Positions 45,669 through 54,714 of a stretch of 64,000 bases of DNA are shown here, in pieces. A program made the position numbers and the translations under genes. Each line of letters opens with the position of its first letter. Positions within the stretch are counted from its first letter, which is position 1. The notes below the pieces were generated by a model, which saw nothing but the letters and a program-made list of their open reading frames with translations, searched no databases and had not been told where the DNA came from. Source of the stretch: JAXLYE01 sp046351595. Lineage in GTDB: Bacteria; Myxococcota_A; Polyangia; Palsa-1104; JAEUJZ01. The DNA is taken from NCBI GenBank assembly GCA_046351595.1, contig JAXLYE010000010.1, forward strand, positions 124,001-188,000, given 5' to 3'.

Positions 45669-47492
45669 ATGCTGAAGAACCGGTTTGACCAAGAACTGGA
45701 GTTCCTGCGCGACATGGGGGCGGAGTTTGCTGGGCGTTACCCGCGCGAAGCGGCGCGCCTTGGCCTCCAGAGTCGCGACCCAGACATCGAACGACTGCTT
45801 GAAGGCTGTGCCTTTCTGTGCGCTCGTATTCGAGACGACATGGACAGCGAGTTCTCGGAACTCGTCTTCCCGCTACTGAATCAGTTCTGGCCTGACGCTG
45901 TCCGCCCGCTGCCGAGCGTCTCGGTGGCCGAGTTTCGCCCGCGCGCGAATAATATAACGCGCAAGGTAGAAATCTTAAAGAACACGCCCCTATATCTCGA
46001 GGGCGAACGGATGCGGTGCACCTTCCGCACTGCGTATGATACGACGGTGCTGCCGTTTGCGCTGGAGAGCGTCGGGCTCGAGCACTTGGCAGCGCGACCG
46101 GGGAGCGAGCGAGTGCGCCTGCGGCTGGTGTTACAGCCGCTGCCGGGAGTGTCTCTCGCTCGACTCGAGCTCGGGCCGCTGCGCATCCACCTGCACGGCG
46201 ACAGCCGCCAGGCATTCGGCCTGTATTACGGGCTGACGCAAGACCCCATCGTCTCTGTAAATCTGGTCCGTGCTTCGGGCGAGCGGCTGACGTCCTGGGG
46301 GACCCAGGCAGACGCCAAGCTGTGCATACAACCGCTCGGCTTCTCCCAACAAGAGTCGCTGCTACCGCTCGCCGCGCACAGCTTCATCGGCATCCGCCAT
46401 ATCCGCGATTACCTGTGCTTCCCGGGGAAGTATCTCTTCTTCGACCTGCACGGTCTGGAGTGCATCTCGTCGTTTCCCCGGCTGACCGAAGACCTACATC
46501 TTGAGATCTTCATCGAGATGCACGGGTTGGCTGATTCGTTCATGTCATCGCCATCAGTGGATAATGTGCGCCTGAACTGTAGCCCGGTGGTCAACCTGTT
46601 TCCGCATCCGGCCCGCCCTCTCTCTGTAGAGCTCAAGACAGCAGACTACCGGTTGCAGCCGAGCGGTACGCCGTCTCACTTCGAGATCTACAGCGTCGAA
46701 GGGCTCACTTCGACGAGCGGCATCGGGCGCACCTTTACCAAGCGCGCTTGCGTGCCGTTCCCGGCCTTCGGCGAGGCGGACCCTGGCACGGTCTTTTATC
46801 AGGTGCGCCATCGATCCCCGGTTACCGCCAGCCCTGGTGGCGGCAGTACGTACCAGCCGGTTGATGTATTCCTGTCGTTTGTCGATGAGCAGGGGCAGCC
46901 GGCACAGCCGCCCGGAAAGGTCGTATCGATCGAACTGCTGGCTACCAACCGCGACCTCCCGTTGCAGATCCTGAGCCGCGGAGATCAGCGCTCGCGCCGT
47001 CTGCAGCACAGCACCGGCGTCCCAGCGTCGGTCGAGCCCTGGATCATCGGGGTTGTCTCGCAGCCAAGCCCTGCGCCGGTTGGGAATGACGGGCTATGGC
47101 GCTTCGTGGCGTTGGCGCTGCTCGGGTGGCGATCTTGTGCGGATCCGGACGGGCTGCGGCGGCTGCTGAAGATGATCCATACAGGCCAAAAGCATGATGA
47201 CGTCCGCTGGCGCGCCATTGAGCTGCTGCTGCACGAGCTGAAGCTCACGCGCGTGAGCCATGAAGATCGTCTGGTCGGAACGCCGCGAACATTGATGCGC
47301 GGGACCCACATCGAGCTCGCTCTATCGAGTGAGGGGCTTGCGCATCCGGGTGAGCGCTACCTCTTTGGCGCCGTCCTCAACCGCTACCTCGCGGAGTCGT
47401 CTGCAGTAAACAGCTTCGCACGGCTGACGCTGACGGGTGCGGCGCCGGAGATCCGATTGCCCGCCTATGTCGGCACGCAGGAGCTGCTCTGA
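45669..47492 (+). CDS. tssF: T6SS baseplate protein TssF
   Basis: 607 residues from ATG 45669 behind AAGGGTAGG. It begins with the family motif RFDQELEFLRDMGAEFAGRY and continues PREAARLGLQSRDPDIERLL. Late motifs RHRSPVTASPGGG, and FLSFVDEQG match the C-terminal wing. TssF forms the baseplate wedge with TssE, TssG and TssK. Its stop overlaps the tssG ATG by one base. Confidence 0.95.
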   Translation: MLKNRFDQELEFLRDMGAEFAGRYPREAARLGLQSRDPDIERLLEGCAFLCARIRDDMDSEFSELVFPLLNQFWPDAVRPLPSVSVAEFRPRANNITRKVEILKNTPLYLEGERMRCTFRTAYDTTVLPFALESVGLEHLAARPGSERVRLRLVLQPLPGVSLARLELGPLRIHLHGDSRQAFGLYYGLTQDPIVSVNLVRASGERLTSWGTQADAKLCIQPLGFSQQESLLPLAAHSFIGIRHIRDYLCFPGKYLFFDLHGLECISSFPRLTEDLHLEIFIEMHGLADSFMSSPSVDNVRLNCSPVVNLFPHPARPLSVELKTADYRLQPSGTPSHFEIYSVEGLTSTSGIGRTFTKRACVPFPAFGEADPGTVFYQVRHRSPVTASPGGGSTYQPVDVFLSFVDEQGQPAQPPGKVVSIELLATNRDLPLQILSRGDQRSRRLQHSTGVPASVEPWIIGVVSQPSPAPVGNDGLWRFVALALLGWRSCADPDGLRRLLKMIHTGQKHDDVRWRAIELLLHELKLTRVSHEDRLVGTPRTLMRGTHIELALSSEGLAHPGERYLFGAVLNRYLAESSAVNSFARLTLTGAAPEIRLPAYVGTQELL

Positions 47493-48655
47493 TGGCGACG
47501 GTGAAGGCGCCAGCCGCGGCAGAGAGTGAGCCGGCACAGATTCGGGAACTGCTGGCTCCGGGGGCAGCAGCATCCTACCACCCGTACCAAGCGCTCCGAC
47601 TGCTGGAGGTGTTCGGCGTCAAGCACGGAGCTCCGCTGCTGGGAGAAATCTCCCAAGATCTGGACCGTGCTCGCACCGCTCCATCGGAGATCATACGAAT
47701 TCGGCCCTCCGTATCGATGGCTTTTCCGGCTGCCAGCCTGGAGTCGGTTGAGCGGACTTCTGGCTCGGGCCCTGATGGGTCTCGCTATCAGGTGACGGTA
47801 TCGTTCGGCGGTCTGTACGGCTCTGATACGCCGCTGCCGCTGTGGATGGCTCAGGAGATCTTGTGGGGAGGGAAACAGCACCCGGCAGCGCGGGCCTTCC
47901 TCGATATCATGCACCATCGCCTGCTGTCGCTGCGCTACCGCGCTTGGCGACAGCACCGCTATGAGTACAGCTTCGCACGCGGTGGCCGCGATCGCCTCTC
48001 TCGTATCTTGATGGGCATCGTCGGCCTGTCTCCCGAGCAACCGGCGCAGGACTTGGGAGCCACTCCGCTCTGGCTGTTCCGGCACTTCGGGCTGCTGCTG
48101 CTAAGGAACCGGCCGGCGAGTGCGCTGGCGACGCTGCTCAACGCCAAGCTGCGCGCCGAGATGCCGGATGAGCCCCACTTGAACGTGTCCGTAACCCTGC
48201 TGCCGCCCCCTCGCTGGATCCGGCTGCCGGATGAGCAGGTCGCGTACCTCGGGCGGAGAGGGGCTGCGGGTGTGGGAAGACATACCCTGATGGGGCGCTC
48301 TGTTCGCGATCGCGCTTCGTATATCCAGCTCGTGATCGGTGTCGTAAGCTTTCGCAACGCTCTCCGCCTGCGGACACAGAAGGGCGGGCTCTTGGATCAG
48401 CTCGTGTCCTTGTGCCGCTTCTATCTCCGTCAACCGCTGGACTTGTCGTTTCAGGTACAGGTGCCCGCAGACGAGGTCCCCAGATCGACGCTCGGCCGAA
48501 ACCCGCCTCAACGAGTACAGGGAACCATACCAGCTACGCTGAGTTCGGGGGTCTCGGCCATCCTGGGGCGGCTCATAGCTACAGAGACCGTAGAACGCGC
48601 GTCCCATGACGGACGTGCGCTCATCACCTTCTCCCTCCCAATGCAGACAGCGTGA
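47492..48655 (+). CDS. tssG: T6SS baseplate protein TssG
   Basis: 387 residues. Family features: YHPYQALRLLEVFGVKHG near the N-terminus, RIRPSVSMAFPAASLESVE, VSFGGLYGSDTPLPLWMAQE (matching the TssG F-G-L-x-G-x-x-x-pLP motif) and FLDIMHHRLLSLRYRAW. It is the second wedge partner of TssF. It overlaps tssF by one base and is followed four bases later by clpV. Confidence 0.95.
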   Translation: MATVKAPAAAESEPAQIRELLAPGAAASYHPYQALRLLEVFGVKHGAPLLGEISQDLDRARTAPSEIIRIRPSVSMAFPAASLESVERTSGSGPDGSRYQVTVSFGGLYGSDTPLPLWMAQEILWGGKQHPAARAFLDIMHHRLLSLRYRAWRQHRYEYSFARGGRDRLSRILMGIVGLSPEQPAQDLGATPLWLFRHFGLLLLRNRPASALATLLNAKLRAEMPDEPHLNVSVTLLPPPRWIRLPDEQVAYLGRRGAAGVGRHTLMGRSVRDRASYIQLVIGVVSFRNALRLRTQKGGLLDQLVSLCRFYLRQPLDLSFQVQVPADEVPRSTLGRNPPQRVQGTIPATLSSGVSAILGRLIATETVERASHDGRALITFSLPMQTA

Positions 48656-48659
48656 CGCC

Positions 48660-51347
48660 ATGCTCTTCCTGGTCAACTACCAAGCCCTGCTAGATCACCT
48701 CAACCGCGTCTGCTTTCGTGCGCTGGAGCAGGGCGCGAGCTTGGCAATCAGTCTCTCCCACGCAGAAGTCGACATAGATCATTTCCTCCTCAAGCTGATC
48801 GATGACGTCTCCTCGGACGTCGCCAACATCCTGCGCGGGCTCGGGGTGCCGACAACCCCTGTAGTGCGAGCACTGCAAGAGCGCCTGCAGCGCAAGCGGC
48901 GCAGCTCGGAGCGCCCCGAAGTCTCCCCTTACATCGCGACATGGATTCAGGATGCGTGGCTTCTGGGATCGCTCGAGCACAAAGCAACGCAGGTGCGCTC
49001 AGGGTTCCTGCTCGCAGTCTTGCTGCGCAACCCGGAGCGATATCAGTTCGATCGCTCTTCCCTGGCTGATTCGCTGCGGGCGCTCGACGGCAATACCGTG
49101 CAGGCCCGGCTGTTTGAGCTGACTCGCCAGTCGTCCGAGAGCTCGGTCAAGGTAGCTGCGTCCGTGTCTGCTGCAGGGGCTCCGCCAGCCGCCGCAGCCA
49201 GCGCTACAGAGAGCGCGCTGTCACGCTTTACGGAAGACCTCACGGCGATGGCCAGGGCGGGCAAGGTAGAGCCCGTGGTCGGGCGCGCTCACGAGATCCA
49301 GCAGCTGATCAACATCCTCTGCCGGCACCGTAAGAACAACCCGATCATCGTTGGTGAGGCTGGGGTCGGGAAGACGGCGCTGGTCGAAGGCCTGGCCTGC
49401 CAGATCGTTGAAGGGAAGGTAAGCGGCAATCTGGCTGGGGTCGAGGTGCGGTCACTGGATCTTGGGCGGCTGCAAGCAGGGGCCGGAGTGCGGGGTGAGT
49501 TCGAGGCGCGGCTCACTGCGGTACTCAGCGAGATAAAGGGCGCGGACAAGCCGATCATCCTTTTTATCGATGAAGCGCACATGCTGATCGGCGCCGGTAA
49601 CCCGCAGGGCGGGGGGGATGCAGCCAATCTCCTCAAGCCGGCGCTGGCGCGCGGGACGCTCCGGACGATTGCTGCGACGACATGGTCCGAGTACAAGAAG
49701 TACTTTGAGAAGGACGCAGCATTGAGCCGACGGTTCCAGGCGGTCAAAGTCGGCGAGCCCGATCGCAAGACCGCGATCGACATGATGCGCCGACTCAAAG
49801 AGCACTATGTCAGTACCTACGGGGTGCGCATCACGGATGCCGCGGTCGAGGCCGCGGTCGATCTATCGACGAAATACATCTCGGGCCGCTTGCTACCGGA
49901 CAAGGCAGTAGATCTCCTGGACACCTGTGTCGCCAAGGTCCGTCAGGCCATGGATGCGGTGCCGCCGGAACTGCTCGGTCTGCAGAACCAGATAGAATCT
50001 CTGAAGCGTGAGCGGCGCGCCAAAGAGGATGACCTCGCGCAGACCGGACACGGGACTGCTGCCTCCCCAGCCCTGTCCGATCTCGGTGTGCGGCTGGAAG
50101 AGCTCGAGAAGCGCTACCACGACCATGAAAAGCGGTGGCGGGCAGAGCGCGTGGCTGCCGAAGCAGTCCTCAAGCGTAGACCGCCTCCGCTAGCAGTCGA
50201 TGGTCCGGTCACGAGCAAAGAAGATCCGGAGCTTCAGAAGGCGCAGGCCGCCCTGGCGAGCCTCCGCCAGGAGCGCCCAATGGTCCCGATCGAAGTCGAT
50301 CCGCCGCTGGTCGCATCCGTGGTCTCTGAGTGGACCGGGATCCCGGCCGGCTCAATGATGCGAAATGAGCTGGAGCTGATCACCAACCTGCAGACCCACC
50401 TTGAGAAGCGGATCCGGGGTCAGAGCCATGCGCTGGCGAGCATCGCCGGGCGTATGCGTACCGCGCGCACCCAGATGCACGACCCGCGAGAAGCCCTTGG
50501 CGTGTTCTTGTTGGTAGGGCCGAGCGGAACCGGCAAGACCGAGACGGCACTGGCGGTGTCCGATCTGTTGTTCGGCGGCGAGCAGTTCGTGATCACGATC
50601 AACATGACCGAATACCAAGAGAAGCACACGATCTCGCGCCTGATTGGCTCGCCCCCGGGATACGTCGGGTTCGGCGAAGGCGGCGTGCTGACCGAGGCGA
50701 TCCGGCAACGGCCTTATTCTGTCGTGCTGCTCGATGAGGTAGAGAAGGCGAGCACGGATGTGCTCAACCTCTTCTATCAGGCGTTTGACAAGGGCATGCT
50801 CTCCGACGGAGAGGGGCGGTTGATCGACTGCCGAAATACAGTGTTCTTCCTTACGAGCAACCTCGGCAGCAGCCAGATCATGCGCTGGGCCAGCCGCTCC
50901 GAAGAGGCGCTGACACTCGAGGGGATGACCGCGGCGCTGTGGCCCATCCTGGCCAACCACTTCAAGCCCGCGCTCCTCGCGCGCATGACGGTTGTGCCGT
51001 ATTTTCCGCTTGCAGAGTCTGTCATGGCCGAGATCGTAACGATGAAGCTCGCCCAGCTCTCGGAGCGGCTCTGGGAGCGTTACCGAGTGCGGCTCACATT
51101 CTCGGACGAGGTCAAGTCGACGATTACCGAGGACTCGCTCAATAACGCCGAGACCGGGGCGCGTACGGTCAGCCATGCCGTACGTACCCAGCTCATGCCC
51201 GCGCTGACATCGCGTATCTTGACGCACTTGTCGGCCGGCGACATGCCGGACTCGCTCCAGGTGACGCTCGCTGCAGATGGTTCGCTGTGCATTAGGCAAG
51301 AAGCCGCGACACGCGCCTCGGTATCGAGCCAAAAAGGTGAGCTATGA
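48660..51347 (+). CDS. clpV: T6SS sheath-recycling AAA+ ATPase ClpV (TssH)
   Basis: 895 residues from ATG 48660; the frame upstream runs back into tssG. The N-terminal Clp repeat domain (ISLSHAEVDIDHFLLKLIDD) would bind contracted TssC. Two AAA+ modules follow: Walker A GEAGVGKT with FIDEAHMLIGAG, and Walker A GPSGTGKTETALA with LLDEVEKASTDVLNLF. A ClpB-type middle coiled coil (LEELEKRYHDHEKRW) separates them. ClpV disassembles contracted sheaths. The stop overlaps the vgrG start (ATGA at 51344-51347). Confidence 0.95.
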   Translation: MLFLVNYQALLDHLNRVCFRALEQGASLAISLSHAEVDIDHFLLKLIDDVSSDVANILRGLGVPTTPVVRALQERLQRKRRSSERPEVSPYIATWIQDAWLLGSLEHKATQVRSGFLLAVLLRNPERYQFDRSSLADSLRALDGNTVQARLFELTRQSSESSVKVAASVSAAGAPPAAAASATESALSRFTEDLTAMARAGKVEPVVGRAHEIQQLINILCRHRKNNPIIVGEAGVGKTALVEGLACQIVEGKVSGNLAGVEVRSLDLGRLQAGAGVRGEFEARLTAVLSEIKGADKPIILFIDEAHMLIGAGNPQGGGDAANLLKPALARGTLRTIAATTWSEYKKYFEKDAALSRRFQAVKVGEPDRKTAIDMMRRLKEHYVSTYGVRITDAAVEAAVDLSTKYISGRLLPDKAVDLLDTCVAKVRQAMDAVPPELLGLQNQIESLKRERRAKEDDLAQTGHGTAASPALSDLGVRLEELEKRYHDHEKRWRAERVAAEAVLKRRPPPLAVDGPVTSKEDPELQKAQAALASLRQERPMVPIEVDPPLVASVVSEWTGIPAGSMMRNELELITNLQTHLEKRIRGQSHALASIAGRMRTARTQMHDPREALGVFLLVGPSGTGKTETALAVSDLLFGGEQFVITINMTEYQEKHTISRLIGSPPGYVGFGEGGVLTEAIRQRPYSVVLLDEVEKASTDVLNLFYQAFDKGMLSDGEGRLIDCRNTVFFLTSNLGSSQIMRWASRSEEALTLEGMTAALWPILANHFKPALLARMTVVPYFPLAESVMAEIVTMKLAQLSERLWERYRVRLTFSDEVKSTITEDSLNNAETGARTVSHAVRTQLMPALTSRILTHLSAGDMPDSLQVTLAADGSLCIRQEAATRASVSSQKGEL

Positions 51348-53329
51348 ATCCGCTAGACCTCATGCGGGCTGGCTTCGGCTCGCAGTTCTCGTTCTCGGCT
51401 GCGTCCTCTCCCGAAGGGCTGCTCTCCGTTGCCGAGTTCAATGGGCAGGAAGAGATCAGCCAACCCTTCCAGTACACCATCACGCTCTTCTCGGAGCAGT
51501 CGGCGATTCCGCTCGCCAAGTTCGCCGGAGAGCCGGCGCTGCTGACGCTGCGTGACTTCAGCGGCGTGCGCTACGTACACGGCGTAATCGAACGTTTCCG
51601 TCAGCTCTCGAGCGAGCGGCTGGGGGCCTTGTATGCCCCCAGCGGCAAGGCATACAGCTACTACCAAGCGACCCTGATACCGACCATGGCGACGTTGCGT
51701 TATCGCAAGACGTCACGGATCTTTCAGGATATGGCCACGCTGGCCATCATAAAGAAGGTCTTTGCCGACGCTGGCCTCCCCGAGGATCTCCTCCAGCCCT
51801 CGCTTAGCGGCGAGTACAGCAAGCGCGGGTACTGCGTTCAGTATCAGGAGAGCGACTTCCATTTCATCAGCCGGCTACTCGAAGAAGAAGGAATCGCCTA
51901 TTATTTCATGCACTCAAAGGACAAGGACGTGATGGTGCTGGCAGACAGCGCCGAGTCGTTCGGGCCGATCGCCAACGCGCCCATGCTGCCTTTCCGTGAG
52001 AACGATCCGAACAAGAGTACTGCACTGCACAAGGACGTCGTCTACGAGTTCCAGTCGGAAGCCGCGATGCACGTCGGCACGCTGCGGATGCAGGACTACC
52101 GGTTCAAACACCCCGACATGGATCTCTCTGCCGAGCAGAGCGGAGAAGAGTTCAAGCAGTATGAGCACTATCTCTACCCGGGCGAGTATGTCGAGCCCGA
52201 GCTGGGAAAACGGCTGGCCACGGTGCGGCTCGAAGAGATGACGGCGCGGCGTCAAAACTATGTCGGACTGACGACCAGCCGCTCGCTGGAGCCAGGGCAC
52301 CTGCTGACCCTCGTTCAGCACCCGCAGCCTGAGTACAACCAGCAGTATCTGATCGTAGGGGTTTCGCAGTCTGGCTCGCAGCGGATCGATGCCAGTGAAC
52401 AGACGCTGGGCGGGCTCTCCATGCTTTTCCATCGAGACCACTCCGTATCGACGGTAATGAGTGAAACTGCTCAGGCTGTTCAGAACATGGTCCAGTCGAT
52501 GAGCGGCGCGACCCATGAAGCCAAGTTTATGTGTGTCCCCAGCTCGGTGACGTTCCGACCGCGCCGGGTCACAGACCGCCCGGTGATCCCTGGCTTGCAG
52601 TCAGCTGTCGTAGTGGGTCCCAAAGGGGAAGAGATACACTGTGACGAGCACGGACGGATCAAGATCCAATTCCAGTGGGATCGTGGTGGCAAACAGAACG
52701 AGAACAGTTCGTGCTGGGTCCGTATCTGTCAGCCCTGGGCGGGAGCTCGGTTTGGCTTTTGGGCCCTGCCGCGCATCGGCCAGGAAGTGATGGTGCAGTT
52801 CCTCGAAGGAGACCCGGATCGCCCCATCGTCATCGGCAGCGTCTACAACGGCAACAATCAGGTCCCCTACGACCTGCCAGGTGGCAAGACACGGAGCACT
52901 TGGCGTACCAAGAGCACTCCCAAAGGAGAGGGGGCCAACGAGCTGCGATTTGAAGACTCCAAGGGACACGAAGAGATCTACCTACACGCCGAGAAGGACC
53001 ATAATGAGGTGGTCAAGAACAACCACACCGTCCAGGTAGGGTCCTCGCAGACGGTCTCGGTGGCTGGCAGTGTCTCGATTACCGTGGACAAGGGGAAATA
53101 CACGGTCACTGCGAACACAGAGCAGATCGAGTTCAGCACAACCAAAAATCACTACCACGTCACCGCGAAGACAGCGCTGATCGAGGCAGCAAACGGGATG
53201 CGCCTGCAGTCCGGGGACAGCTTCATCGAGATCACGCCGCAGGGAATCTACATCAACGGTCCGCTGATCACGAGCGAGGCCACGGGTGAGCACGTGATCA
53301 AAGGTCTGCCTGTCAAGATCAACTGCTAA
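51344..53329 (+). CDS. vgrG: T6SS spike protein VgrG (TssI)
   Basis: 661 residues. The gp27-like part includes SQPFQYTITLFSE and QYQESDFHFISRLLEEEGIA. The gp5-like OB part and needle contain DEHGRIKIQFQWDR, SCWVRICQPWAG, WALPRIGQEVMVQFLEGDP and RPIVIGSVYNG. The C-terminal beta-prism ends with GPLITSEATGEHVIKGLPVK and has no fused effector domain. A PAAR tip gene was not found in the window. The L,D-transpeptidase-like gene starts 12 bp downstream. Confidence 0.95.
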   Translation: MNPLDLMRAGFGSQFSFSAASSPEGLLSVAEFNGQEEISQPFQYTITLFSEQSAIPLAKFAGEPALLTLRDFSGVRYVHGVIERFRQLSSERLGALYAPSGKAYSYYQATLIPTMATLRYRKTSRIFQDMATLAIIKKVFADAGLPEDLLQPSLSGEYSKRGYCVQYQESDFHFISRLLEEEGIAYYFMHSKDKDVMVLADSAESFGPIANAPMLPFRENDPNKSTALHKDVVYEFQSEAAMHVGTLRMQDYRFKHPDMDLSAEQSGEEFKQYEHYLYPGEYVEPELGKRLATVRLEEMTARRQNYVGLTTSRSLEPGHLLTLVQHPQPEYNQQYLIVGVSQSGSQRIDASEQTLGGLSMLFHRDHSVSTVMSETAQAVQNMVQSMSGATHEAKFMCVPSSVTFRPRRVTDRPVIPGLQSAVVVGPKGEEIHCDEHGRIKIQFQWDRGGKQNENSSCWVRICQPWAGARFGFWALPRIGQEVMVQFLEGDPDRPIVIGSVYNGNNQVPYDLPGGKTRSTWRTKSTPKGEGANELRFEDSKGHEEIYLHAEKDHNEVVKNNHTVQVGSSQTVSVAGSVSITVDKGKYTVTANTEQIEFSTTKNHYHVTAKTALIEAANGMRLQSGDSFIEITPQGIYINGPLITSEATGEHVIKGLPVKINC

Positions 53330-53341
53330 ACCAAGCCCCAG

Positions 53342-54655
53342 ATGAACCCTGAAGTTCTGAAGTTAGGTGCGCGTGGAAGCGGAGGGAGGGCTCCCGACGT
53401 AAAAGCGGCGGGATTCCCGCACCCGACAGGACCCGCACCGGTCCGTGTTTCGTGTAGGGCGTGGTTTAACAGACTGTGTAATGTGTTTTTCGGACCGCTC
53501 ATACTATCCCTGATCGGTCCCGGGCTCGCCGCTGCTAACGCTCCGGCGCCTTTTGTCATCCTCTTTGACAAGCACTGCGGGTCTTGTAGCGAGGGCGAAT
53601 TACGCTCTGGCCGCCAGCTCGGGAAGGCGACCCTCTCAGTGCTGGAGCGCAACGAGCAGACGTTCTCAGTGCGCGAGCGGTGGCATGCAAACTACGGCGT
53701 GCACGATGGCCCCAAGGAGTGCTTGGCCGACATGCGCACGCCGGTCGGCCTCTATTACACAAAGTCCGTTCACGATCGCAACGTCCGGCGCCAATTTGGT
53801 TATACCTCCATCGTGCTCGATTATCCCAATGCAGACGATGAGATCGGGGTCAGCAAGCCCGCCCTGGCGTCGCGCTGCGTAGGGCCGGGTGCCTATATCG
53901 CCATCCACGGTGGCGCTCCTGGTCGGACACGGGGCTGTATCCGGTTGCTTGACGACATACCACCGCCGAATCAGGTCCATCACGTCTCGATCCGCAAGCT
54001 GGCGAACTTGATCCGCTCCCTGCCCGAACGCCGGGCACCGGTGATCTCAGTCGATGAGTCGGCAGCCGGCTGTTACCCGGCGGTGGGCGCGATGGTCTCC
54101 CCAGGCTGTGCGCAGGCCCTGCGGCAGATCGTTGACAACCGGACGCGACCACACAGGTCGTTGGTCCTCAAGTGGATGAATGAGGCAGATGCGGCCTGGG
54201 CCACAGAAGCGAAGCAGCAGGCTCCTCTTCCGCTGGTCGATGCCTGGGCCACGTCCGAAGCGAGGGTCTGTGGTCCGTCCGCGACAGAGCCGTGCCGGGC
54301 CCGTAGCATGCTTGATGGAGACGTCGCGACCATGTGGTGCGGCGGTGCGCACGGCCAGTTGGAGTGGCTGGCCGTGCGGCTGGCCCAGCCCGGCGTGGTC
54401 AAACGTCTGGCGATCCGCAACGGCAGTTGGTGGCAAGGCCGAGAGGCGCTCTACGGGCGCCTGCAACAGATCGAGGTACGCTTTGCCGGCCAGAGCATCG
54501 TCTGTAAATCGGCCTCGGAAGGCACCACCGAGCTGTCCTGCCCTTTAGCGGGCGGAACCGGAGATGCGCTGCTGATTCGGCTGCTTAAGGTGGCGCCAGG
54601 ATCGCAGTTTGCCGAAACGTGCATCACAGATTTAATGCTTTTTGAGAATGGCTGA
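53342..54655 (+). CDS. L,D-transpeptidase-like (YkuD) protein with C-terminal glycan-binding-like domain
   Basis: Up to 437 residues from ATG 53342; a GTG at about 53480 would place the signal peptide (FFGPLILSLIGPGLAAANA) at the N-terminus and may be the true start. The catalytic part contains MRTPVGLYYTKSVHD, AYIAIHGGAP and RTRGCIRLLDD, which fit the His and (S/T)-x-G-C-x-R motif of YkuD enzymes. The last about 140 residues (MLDGDVATMWCGG, IRNGSWWQG, IEVRFAGQ) resemble a discoidin or NADase-type glycan-binding fold. It would act on peptidoglycan in the periplasm, either opening the wall for the apparatus or serving as an effector. Confidence 0.75.
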   Translation: MNPEVLKLGARGSGGRAPDVKAAGFPHPTGPAPVRVSCRAWFNRLCNVFFGPLILSLIGPGLAAANAPAPFVILFDKHCGSCSEGELRSGRQLGKATLSVLERNEQTFSVRERWHANYGVHDGPKECLADMRTPVGLYYTKSVHDRNVRRQFGYTSIVLDYPNADDEIGVSKPALASRCVGPGAYIAIHGGAPGRTRGCIRLLDDIPPPNQVHHVSIRKLANLIRSLPERRAPVISVDESAAGCYPAVGAMVSPGCAQALRQIVDNRTRPHRSLVLKWMNEADAAWATEAKQQAPLPLVDAWATSEARVCGPSATEPCRARSMLDGDVATMWCGGAHGQLEWLAVRLAQPGVVKRLAIRNGSWWQGREALYGRLQQIEVRFAGQSIVCKSASEGTTELSCPLAGGTGDALLIRLLKVAPGSQFAETCITDLMLFENG

Positions 54656-54714
54656 ACGGTCCAACCTGCTAAACATCATTTTCAAAAGCATCATTCTGTT
54701 GTAGAGGATCTTGT

